Source: Motiliproteus sp. SC1-56
Lineage (GTDB): Bacteria > Pseudomonadota > Gammaproteobacteria > Pseudomonadales > Balneatricaceae
Reading direction: 5' to 3'
NCBI RefSeq assembly: GCF_017309075.1
Contig: NZ_JAEMGS010000002.1
Span: forward strand, 124,001-188,000
Length of the DNA: 64,000 nt
Positions 43,239 through 50,516 of this stretch are shown here, piece by piece. The translations under genes were made by a program, and so were the position numbers. Position 1 is the first letter of the stretch; the number at the start of each line of letters is the position of its first letter. The notes under the pieces were generated by a model. It was given only the letters and a program-made list of their open reading frames with translations, did no database searches and had not been told where the DNA came from.

Positions 43239-44005
43239 TGAAGCACCAGGCGGCTGACGCGATTGCCGAGCGGCCGATGCCCGACTGGGCGGCGGTGGCG
43301 AGAATTCCGATCCGTGACAACCACGAGCCGCTGGTGCCTTGCGGGCTGAGTGACGGGAGGATCCGGGTTTACCCGGCGTACTACCAGCTGGGGGTGCCGG
43401 GCGCGTTGCCCGATTGCCACCTGCGGGAAGGCGTCTACGAACGGCTGCTGGCGGCAGCGCAGAGCCTTCCCAAGGGCGTTCGGCTGGTGTTGCTGGACGG
43501 CTGGCGCCCATTCGCCGTGCAGCAGTACCTGTTCGAGACCCTGAACGATATTCTTGCCAAGCAGCGCCCCGAGCTTTCGCCCAGCCGCCGCCTGGCCTGG
43601 GCGCGGGAACTGGTGGCGCCGCCCAGTTTCGAGGCCGACCACCCGAGCCCGCACCTGACCGGCGGCGCGGTGGATTTGACCCTGTGTGACGAGGCGGGCC
43701 GGCTGCTCCCCATGGGGTCGCGTTTTGACGAGGCTACAGCCCGGGCCCATACCGCCTATTTCGAAGCCCGCACCAACCTGAGTGCGGACGAGCGAGTCAT
43801 GCGGGACAACCGCCGGCTGCTTTACCAGACCATGGCCTCGGTGGGGTTTAGCAACCTGCCCAGCGAGTGGTGGCACTACGATTTCGGCGACCAGCTCTGG
43901 GCCGACGCCCACGGGGAGGCTCAGGCCTGTTACGGCGCCACCCGGGTGCAGACGCTAGCCCAGCGCTGGAGTGAGCAGCTCGCCGGCGGGGAAGACCTCC
44001 AGTGA
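43238..44005 (+). CDS. M15-family D-Ala-D-Ala dipeptidase-like protein (VanX/DdpX-like)
   Basis: 255 residues. Zinc-binding motif SPHLTGGAVDLTL (SxHxxGxAxD) and the catalytic EWWHYDFGD near the C-terminus, with LLDGWRPFAVQQYLF before them: the full VanX pattern. No signal peptide, so a cytoplasmic dipeptidase acting on D-Ala-D-Ala or murein-derived dipeptides is likely. No VanH/VanA genes are nearby, so this is not a resistance cluster. It is translationally coupled to the ABC exporter. Confidence 0.88.
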   Translation: MKHQAADAIAERPMPDWAAVARIPIRDNHEPLVPCGLSDGRIRVYPAYYQLGVPGALPDCHLREGVYERLLAAAQSLPKGVRLVLLDGWRPFAVQQYLFETLNDILAKQRPELSPSRRLAWARELVAPPSFEADHPSPHLTGGAVDLTLCDEAGRLLPMGSRFDEATARAHTAYFEARTNLSADERVMRDNRRLLYQTMASVGFSNLPSEWWHYDFGDQLWADAHGEAQACYGATRVQTLAQRWSEQLAGGEDLQ

Positions 44006-44018
44006 CGTGAGGGCGGGG

Positions 44019-45224
44019 TCAGACGCTGGCGGAGAGGCGCAGCCGTGCCAGGTTCCAGAATTTGCTGCCGCTGGGCTCGGCCTGGGGCTGCGGGGCGAAG
44101 AAGCGCTCAATGGCTTCGCGCTCCCACATGGTGTCGCGGTAACCCAGCTCGATCAGGGATTCGCAGAACTGCGGCGTGAACAGCAGGTAGCTGGCCGCGG
44201 TCGCACCCCCGCCTTTGGCGGTGGCACCGACGGCTCTCAGGAAGAATCGCAGGGAGCGGGAAAGGTAGCGGATTTTGCGCCCGGCGATGCGGTCCAGGGG
44301 CTCGGTGGGCGAGATGATCATGCTGTCCACGGGGCGCAGGTGAATGTTCTGCGCCTGTCGCGCCTGTTCCGGAATCAGGGCCAGCAAGCTGTTGATCCGG
44401 TCCAGGTGTTCGATGTCACTCTCCATGGAGTCGATAAAGGCGCTGTTGAACATGTGCCCCATGATCTGGGCCATGGAGGGGGAGTGCCGGATCGGGCGCC
44501 GGCGCCCCCAGCGCAGCGGGTTGCGGTTGCCGCTGACTCCTACCACAAACACACGCTCTGCCCCCAGGTGCAGGGCGGGGCTGATGGGCGCCAGCTGGCG
44601 CAGGGCCCCGTCACCGAAATACTCCCGGTTGATCCGTACCGTGGGAAAGACCGTGGGAATTGCCGAGGAGGCCATCAGGTGGTCGCTGTTCAACTGACTG
44701 GGGCTGCCCACGCGGCGGTGGCGGCGCCAGCCCTGAAGCTGTGGGTGGCCCTGGAAAAACGAGACCGACTCGCCGCTGGAGTACCCCATGGCGGTGACGC
44801 AGACCGCTTCCAGATCGCCCCGCTGGATCGCCGGCTCCAGGTTGTCAAAATGGACCGTCTTCTCAATGAGCATTCGTAGCGGCGCATTGTCGAGCAGCGC
44901 CAGGGGACGCTTGCGGCCGACCCCCTCGTTGAACAGCGAGGCGCCCAGGCGTGCCAGCCCGCCCAGCAGCGCTGGCGTGTCCGCACGGTAGATGCTGCCG
45001 GGGGTCAGATTGCGCCAGATCTGCTCAAGGTCTGCCACGGACTGGCGAAAGTGCTCGGGGTTGGAGGCCAGGGCCAGGGCGTTGACAGCGCCCGCCGATG
45101 TACCGCAGATGATGGGAAAGGGGTTGTGGGCGTCCTCGGGGAGAATCTCGGCCAGGGCCTTGAGAACGCCCACCTGATAGGCGGCGCGCGCGCCACCCCC
45201 GGATAAGATCAAGGCATTTTTCAT
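44019..45224 (-). CDS. Patatin-like phospholipase
   Basis: 401 residues. The oxyanion loop SGGGARAAYQVG, nucleophile Ser in CGTSAGAVNALAL and catalytic Asp in YFGDGALRQL are all present. No signal peptide; the C-terminal third is helical and unassigned. The family hydrolyses phospholipids or lysophospholipids. It is convergent with the dipeptidase gene, with a 13-bp gap. Confidence 0.9.
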   Translation of the reverse strand: MKNALILSGGGARAAYQVGVLKALAEILPEDAHNPFPIICGTSAGAVNALALASNPEHFRQSVADLEQIWRNLTPGSIYRADTPALLGGLARLGASLFNEGVGRKRPLALLDNAPLRMLIEKTVHFDNLEPAIQRGDLEAVCVTAMGYSSGESVSFFQGHPQLQGWRRHRRVGSPSQLNSDHLMASSAIPTVFPTVRINREYFGDGALRQLAPISPALHLGAERVFVVGVSGNRNPLRWGRRRPIRHSPSMAQIMGHMFNSAFIDSMESDIEHLDRINSLLALIPEQARQAQNIHLRPVDSMIISPTEPLDRIAGRKIRYLSRSLRFFLRAVGATAKGGGATAASYLLFTPQFCESLIELGYRDTMWEREAIERFFAPQPQAEPSGSKFWNLARLRLSASV

Positions 45225-45350
45225 ATTGCCGCGCTGCCGCCTCCTTTATGTTCAGCTTAGCCTGCCCCCCGGGACGGTGCTTGTCGCCGCACCTCGGGCT
45301 GAACGGAGAAAGTGGAGAGTCTTGATTTGCATCAGGAAGTGCCCAATAAA

Positions 45351-45374
45351 AAAACCGCCCGGGCGGGCGGTTTT
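45351..45374. terminator. Terminator of the amino acid transporter operon
   Basis: AAAACCGCCC / GGGCGGTTTT, a 10-bp stem with a 4-nt loop, 33 bp beyond the livM stop on the minus strand. The A/T flanks could also stop transcription from the other side. Confidence 0.88.
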
Positions 45375-45406
45375 AAAGCGGCGGTTAAACGCCGGGTAGG
45401 ACGGAC

Positions 45407-46330
45407 TTAGAAATTCTTCCTGATCAGCTTTTGCAACTCCCCAACCATTCCGTTGCGGAAGGTCAGTACGCAGAGGATAAACACCACCCCCATCACCACG
45501 TGGATATAGTTGGCCAGGGGGCTGGAGGCCAGGAAGTTCTGCATGGAGACGATGGTGCCGGCGCCCAGCACCGGACCCCAGAGGGTGCCCATGCCGCCGA
45601 GCAGGGTCATCAACACCACTTCGCCGGACATGAACCAGTGCACGTCGGTGAGCGAGGAGAGCTGAAACACCAGCGCTTTGGTGGAGCCGGCCAGGCCGGC
45701 CAGGGTGGCGGAGAGGACAAACGCCAGCAGCTTGTACTGGTTCACCTTGTAACCCAGGGAGATGGCGCGGGGCTCGTTCTCACGGATCGCTTTCATCACC
45801 TGGCCAAAGGGGCTGTGAATGGTCCGCTGGATCAGCAGGAAGCCGAACAGGAATACCGCCAGTACGAAGTAGTACATGGTGAGGTTGTTGTTGAGGTCGA
45901 TAAAGCCGAAGAGTTCGCCCCTGGGAACGCCCTGCAGCCCATCCTCGCCACCGGTAAAGGGGGCCTGAAGGTAAAAAAAGAAGGCCAGCTGGGCCAGGGC
46001 CAGGGTGACCATGGCGAAGTAAATGCCTTCGCGCTTGACCGCCAGTTTACCGTAGACAAGACCGAGCAGCGCCGAGGCGCCGACGCCAGCGAGAATGCCG
46101 ATTTCGGGGGTGATGCTGTAGGTCAGCATCAGGTAGCCGGTGACGTAGGAGCCAGTGCCCAGGAACACCGCGTGGCCAAAGGAGAGCAGGCCGGCATAGC
46201 CTAGCAGCAGGTTGAAGGCGCAGGCGAACAGGGCAAAGCAGAGCACCTTCATCAGGAACACGGGGTAGAGGGCGAAGGGGGCGACCAGCGCCAGGCCCAG
46301 CAACACCAAATTGAGTTTCTTATTTTTCAT
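45407..46330 (-). CDS. livM: Branched-chain-type amino acid ABC permease LivM
   Basis: 307 residues with about eight to nine membrane helices and the family motif LLGYAGLLSFGHAVFLGTGSYV, plus GGMGTLWGPVLGA, the EAA-like loop region. It pairs with LivH to form the inner-membrane channel. Last gene of the operon G-F-K-H-M, 54 bp after livH. Confidence 0.93.
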   Translation of the reverse strand: MKNKKLNLVLLGLALVAPFALYPVFLMKVLCFALFACAFNLLLGYAGLLSFGHAVFLGTGSYVTGYLMLTYSITPEIGILAGVGASALLGLVYGKLAVKREGIYFAMVTLALAQLAFFFYLQAPFTGGEDGLQGVPRGELFGFIDLNNNLTMYYFVLAVFLFGFLLIQRTIHSPFGQVMKAIRENEPRAISLGYKVNQYKLLAFVLSATLAGLAGSTKALVFQLSSLTDVHWFMSGEVVLMTLLGGMGTLWGPVLGAGTIVSMQNFLASSPLANYIHVVMGVVFILCVLTFRNGMVGELQKLIRKNF

Positions 46331-46384
46331 GGTGGTTACCTCAAAGGAGATGTCGAGGCGCCCGACTCGGCCGGGCGCTGATTA

Positions 46385-47272
46385 TCAGGCTTCTTTTCCA
46401 AACAGTCCGGCGGGCTTGGTCAGCAACACCAGCACCATGACCAGGAAAATCACGGTGGTCGAGGCCTCGGGATAGAAGTACTTGGTCAAGCCCTCGACGA
46501 CGCCCATGGCCAGGCCGGTGAGAATGGCGCCGCCGATGGAGCCCATGCCGCCGATGACCACGATGGCAAAGACCACGATCAGGATGTTGGAGCCCATCTC
46601 CGGGGAGACCGAGTAGACCGGGGCGGCGAGGACGCCGGCCAGGCCGGCCAGACCGACGCCGAAACCGTAGGTCAGGGTGACAATCAGCGGCACGTTGATG
46701 CCGAACGCCTGCATCAGCTGTGGGTTTTCGGTACCGGCGCGCAGGTAGGCGCCCAGCTTGGTCTTCTCGATGATGTACCAAGTGACGGCACAGACGGAGA
46801 GGGAGAAGACGATAATCCAGGCCCGGTAATCGGGCAGGTACATAAAGGGCAGGCGGGTGCCCCCCTTGAGCTCCTCTGGAATGGCGTAGGGCATGCCGGA
46901 AGAGCCGAACCAGTGGGTGAAGAGTCCTTGCAGAATCAGAGCAATGCCGAAGGTGAGCAGGAGGCTGTAGAGGTGATCCTCGTTGGCGATGGGACGAATC
47001 AGCGTGCGCTCAAGCAAAATGCCTAAGGCCCCCACGGCGATGGGCACCAGTACCAGGGCCCACCAGTAGTCGATGCCCAGGTAGTTGAGGCCCAGGTAGG
47101 CACCGAAGGCGCCGAGCATGTAAAGGGCCCCGTGGGAAAAGTTGATGATCTTCAGCAGTCCGAAGATGATAGCCAGCCCAAGGGCAAGCAGGGCATAAAA
47201 GGAGCCGTTGATCAGCCCCACCAGCAACTGGCCGAAAAGGGCGAATAGGTTGATTCCGAATATCGTCGCCAT
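46385..47272 (-). CDS. livH: Branched-chain-type amino acid ABC permease LivH
   Basis: 295 residues from ATG 47272 (AGGTGT 5 nt upstream); a GTG 6 nt further up is an alternative. Membrane helices throughout, with GSFYALLALGLAIIFGLLKIINFSHGALYMLGAF, the LivH opening, and GGMGSIGGAILTGLAMG near the end. Confidence 0.93.
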   Translation of the reverse strand: MATIFGINLFALFGQLLVGLINGSFYALLALGLAIIFGLLKIINFSHGALYMLGAFGAYLGLNYLGIDYWWALVLVPIAVGALGILLERTLIRPIANEDHLYSLLLTFGIALILQGLFTHWFGSSGMPYAIPEELKGGTRLPFMYLPDYRAWIIVFSLSVCAVTWYIIEKTKLGAYLRAGTENPQLMQAFGINVPLIVTLTYGFGVGLAGLAGVLAAPVYSVSPEMGSNILIVVFAIVVIGGMGSIGGAILTGLAMGVVEGLTKYFYPEASTTVIFLVMVLVLLTKPAGLFGKEA

Positions 47273-47340
47273 AACCACACCTAAAGGGGTTTAAAAGGAA
47301 GCGGGGCTTCCGTTTTTTGTTGTTATTGGAAAAACGGGGC

Positions 47341-47360
47341 GGGGGGCTCGGAAGCCCCCC
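47341..47360 (-). terminator. Intra-operon hairpin after the binding-protein gene
   Basis: GGGGGGCT / AGCCCCCC with a 4-nt loop, 11 bp past the binding-protein stop, followed on the minus strand by a T-run after six bases. Such hairpins commonly give higher levels of the binding protein than of the permeases. Confidence 0.7.
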
Positions 47361-47371
47361 GCGGGCAGGGC

Positions 47372-48595
47372 TTACTTCTTCGCCATGGCCATGGCGAATT
47401 CGCAGCCACCGGCTTCGAGGGGCAGGAAGGCCTCGTCACCGGGGATCACCTTCTCGATGGCGAAGATGTCGTTATCGCTGCTACGCTCGTCGGCGTTTTT
47501 GATCCGTACCTGCAGCATGTCGTGGACCATGCGGCCGTCGGCGCGCAGGTAGCCGTTGCGGGAGAAGAAGTCCTCTACGGGCATCTCCTTCATCTTGGCC
47601 ATGACCGCCTTGGAGTCGTCGGTCCCGGCCGCTTCCACTGCCTTCAGGTAGTGGATGGTGGAGGAGTAGGCGCCGGCATGGGGCATGGCGGGGATCTTAC
47701 CGTCCATACGCGCCATGTAGCGTTCGGACCACTCGCGGGTCTTCTCGTCCATATCCCAGTAGAAGCCGGTGGTCAGCTTCATGCCGCCGGCGATGGCCGG
47801 ATCCAGCGCCTGGGCGTTGGGGGTGAATACCAGCAGGCCGGCTACGTCGACCATGTCGGTAACGCCGAACTCGGCCGCGGTCTTGAGAGAGTTGACCATG
47901 TCGGTACCGGCGTTGGCCAGGGCGATTACGTCAGCCCCTGCCGATTGTGCCTGCAGGATGTAGGAGGAGAAGTCGGTGGTGCCGAGCGGTGCCCGTACCG
48001 CACCCAGTACCTCGCCGCCGTTCTCCTTGATCACGCCGCTGGCGACGCTTTCCAGGGCATGACCGAAGGCGTAGTCCGCGGTGATGAAGAACCACTTCTG
48101 CTTGCCGCTCTGAACCATCGGCTTGACGGTGCCGTTGGCCAGGGAGACCACGTCGTAGGTCCAGTGGGCGTTGAAGGGGGAACAGGCCTTGGTGGTAAAG
48201 GCGTGACTGGCGGAGGCGGTGATCAGGGTGATCTTTTCCGCGGCGGTCATCACCTTGGTGACGGCTCCGGTGACCGAGCTGGCCACGGCGCCGTTGATGA
48301 CGTCCACCTGTTCGTCCTCGATCCAGGTGCGGGCGATGGTGGAGCCGACGTCAGGCTTGAGCTGGGTGTCGGCGTAGACCACTTCGATGGGCTTGCCCAG
48401 CACGGTGCCGCCGAAGTCCTCGACGGCCATCTTCACGGCCTCGACACTGCCTTGGCCGGAAATATCGGCGTAGACACCGCCCATGTCGCCCAGTACCCCG
48501 ATCTTGACCTTTCCATCGGAAATTTCTGCGGCCTGCGCAGCGCCGGTGGCGGCAATCAGGGCGGAGGCAATCAGGGTTTTACGCATCAGTTTCAT
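47372..48595 (-). CDS. Periplasmic amino acid-type substrate-binding protein (LivK-like)
   Basis: 407 residues from ATG 48595 (GGAG 6 nt upstream). Signal peptide (TLIASALIAATGAAQA), then the peripla_BP_6 fold: VKIGVLGDMGGVYADISGQGSVEAVKMA and YADTQLKPDVGSTIARTWI. The ligand cannot be named: members of this group also bind aromatic acids, amides or urea. Confidence 0.92.
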   Translation of the reverse strand: MKLMRKTLIASALIAATGAAQAAEISDGKVKIGVLGDMGGVYADISGQGSVEAVKMAVEDFGGTVLGKPIEVVYADTQLKPDVGSTIARTWIEDEQVDVINGAVASSVTGAVTKVMTAAEKITLITASASHAFTTKACSPFNAHWTYDVVSLANGTVKPMVQSGKQKWFFITADYAFGHALESVASGVIKENGGEVLGAVRAPLGTTDFSSYILQAQSAGADVIALANAGTDMVNSLKTAAEFGVTDMVDVAGLLVFTPNAQALDPAIAGGMKLTTGFYWDMDEKTREWSERYMARMDGKIPAMPHAGAYSSTIHYLKAVEAAGTDDSKAVMAKMKEMPVEDFFSRNGYLRADGRMVHDMLQVRIKNADERSSDNDIFAIEKVIPGDEAFLPLEAGGCEFAMAMAKK

Positions 48596-48681
48596 GGTGT
48601 TCTCCAAAATTTATTTTTGTTTTATCGCGTTGCACTGCAGCCCTTGGCAAAGCCCGGGCGGGTAGGGTGAACGGCGATAGC

Positions 48682-48710
48682 ACCCTCACCCAAGCCTCTC
48701 CTGAGAGAGG
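48682..48710. repeat. REP-like palindromic unit
   Basis: CCCTCACCCAAGCCTCTC followed by CTGA and GAGAGG: a 6-bp stem inside a context like the CCCTCACCC...CTCTCC repeats dispersed in many proteobacterial genomes. It lies between the binding-protein and livF genes. Only one copy is in the window. Confidence 0.35.
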
Positions 48711-48721
48711 TGAAATCGGCT

Positions 48722-49450
48722 TCAGACCCCCAGGTAGGTATTGAGCAGTTCGGTCTTGTCCTTCAGCTCGTGAGCCTCGACCTGCTCCACCACGTGGCCA
48801 TGCTCCATCACGTAGTGGCGGTCGGCGATGGGGGCGGCAAAGCGGAAGTTCTGTTCCACCAGCACCACCGTCAGGCCGCGCTCCTTGAGCATGGTCAGCA
48901 CCTCGGCCAGCTTCTGCACGATCACGGGGGCCAGCCCCTCTGTGATTTCATCCAGCAGCAGGATGTTGGCGCCGGTACGCAGAATCCGGGCCATGGCCAG
49001 CATCTGCTGCTCACCCCCGGAAAGGCGGGTGCCCTGGCTTTTGCGTCGCTCGGCCAGGTTGGGGAACATGGTGTAGATCTCTTCCAGGGACATGCCGTCG
49101 GAGCGCACGTTGGGGGGCAGCATCAGGTTCTCTTCGACGTTGAGGCTGGAGAAGATGCCGCGCTCTTCGGGGCAGTAGCCCAGGCCCAGGTGAGCGATCT
49201 TGTGGCTGGGCATGCCGATGGTTTCCTGCCCGTTGATATTGATCGAGCCGGAGCGCTTGCCCACCATGTTCATGATGGCGCGCAGGGTGGTGGTGCGACC
49301 GGAGCCGTTACGCCCCAGCAGGGTCACCAGTTCACCCTGGTTTACCTGCAGGTCGATACCGTGGAGGATGTGGGATTCGCCATAGAATGCGTGCAGATCG
49401 CTGATCCGCAGCTTTTCCCGGTGAGATTGCACATTCATCATCGCGTTCAT
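48722..49450 (-). CDS. livF: Branched-chain-type amino acid ABC ATPase LivF
   Basis: 242 residues. Walker A here reads GRNGSGRTTT, with Arg in place of the usual Lys before TT. The signature is LSGGEQQM and Walker B ILLLDEITEGLAP. The Lys-to-Arg change in Walker A is unusual and could weaken ATP binding at this site; the partner LivG has an intact GPNGAGKTT. The start overlaps the livG stop by 4 bp. Confidence 0.9.
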   Translation of the reverse strand: MNAMMNVQSHREKLRISDLHAFYGESHILHGIDLQVNQGELVTLLGRNGSGRTTTLRAIMNMVGKRSGSININGQETIGMPSHKIAHLGLGYCPEERGIFSSLNVEENLMLPPNVRSDGMSLEEIYTMFPNLAERRKSQGTRLSGGEQQMLAMARILRTGANILLLDEITEGLAPVIVQKLAEVLTMLKERGLTVVLVEQNFRFAAPIADRHYVMEHGHVVEQVEAHELKDKTELLNTYLGV

Positions 49451-50241
49451 CCTACCGCCTCCATCTTGCTGGCTGCCGGGCTGGTTTCGTCGGCCTCAAC
49501 CCCCATGTACGCCTCGCGGACCCGCGGGTCGGCGGAGACCGCCTGATAGTCGCCTTCGGTGAGAATGGCGCCGCGCTGCAGCACGGTGATGGTGTCGGAG
49601 AGGTCCGCCACCACGTTGAGGTTATGCTCGACCATCAGGATGGTGCGCTCTTTGCCCACCTCCTTGATCAGCTCGGCCACCACGCTGACGTCTTCGTGGC
49701 CCATGCCCTGGGTGGGTTCGTCCAGCAGCAGTAGCTCGGGATCCAGCGCCAGGGTGGTTGCGATCTCTAGAGAGCGCTTGCGCCCGTAGGGCAGGTCGAC
49801 CGCTTTGGCGTGGGAGAACTCGCGCAGGCCGACCGAGTCAAGCAGCTCAAGCGCGCGCTCGTTGAGACCGTCAAGGACCTTCTCTGAGCGCCAGAAGGCG
49901 AAGCTGTCAGTACGCTTTTGCTGCAGGGCCACCCGTACGTTCTCCAGTACCGTGAGGTGGGGAAACACCGCGGAGATCTGGAAACTGCGCACTACCCCCA
50001 TCCGGGCGATGGCGGCCGAGTCAGCCTTGGTGATGTCACGGCCGTTGAACAGGAGCTGTCCGCGGGTGGGGGTGAGGAATTTGGTCAGCAGGTTGAAAAC
50101 GGTGGTCTTACCGGCCCCGTTGGGCCCGATAAGGGCGTGGATGGTGCCGCGTTCAACCTTGAGGTTGACGTCGTCTACGGCAGTGAAGCCCTTAAACTCT
50201 TTGACGAGGTTTCTCGTCTCGAGGATGTAATCCTGGCTCAT
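49447..50241 (-). CDS. livG: Branched-chain-type amino acid ABC ATPase LivG
   Basis: 264 residues from ATG 50241 (AGGAAA upstream). Walker A GPNGAGKTT, Walker B LLLLDEPTQGMGH. The signature region reads LPYGRKRSLEIA, as usual for LivG, which lacks a canonical LSGGQ. First gene of the transporter operon, divergent from the hybrid kinase gene with about 275 bp between them. Confidence 0.92.
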   Translation of the reverse strand: MSQDYILETRNLVKEFKGFTAVDDVNLKVERGTIHALIGPNGAGKTTVFNLLTKFLTPTRGQLLFNGRDITKADSAAIARMGVVRSFQISAVFPHLTVLENVRVALQQKRTDSFAFWRSEKVLDGLNERALELLDSVGLREFSHAKAVDLPYGRKRSLEIATTLALDPELLLLDEPTQGMGHEDVSVVAELIKEVGKERTILMVEHNLNVVADLSDTITVLQRGAILTEGDYQAVSADPRVREAYMGVEADETSPAASKMEAVG

Positions 50242-50516
50242 GTCGCTTTTCCTGTGCATCGGGATCTGGCCCGCTGCCTGTTATTGTTGTTAGGAATGTG
50301 CGGCCATTGCGGCAGCGCGTGCCAAGCATTTAATGACAGGAGTGTTGCCAGAGTTTCTCCGGAATGTGACCAATTGTAACGGGTCGCGTTGAGAGGGCTT
50401 TTATACCGTTATCTTCGAGTGCGTAATGAGTCAAACAGAGGCGTTAAATCCGTGGTCGCATCGCTACGGGCAATCACTTATGATTGGGGGATTCAGCCGT
50501 CACCAGAACAATAAAG

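Noticed and set aside
43238-44005. Vancomycin-type resistance gene vanX
   Set aside because: Motifs match the VanX/DdpX family, but no vanH, vanA or vanRS genes are present; a general dipeptidase role is more likely.
47522-48670. 382-codon plus-strand open frame opposite the binding-protein gene
   Set aside because: Antisense to a gene with a clear signal peptide, fold motifs and ribosome site.
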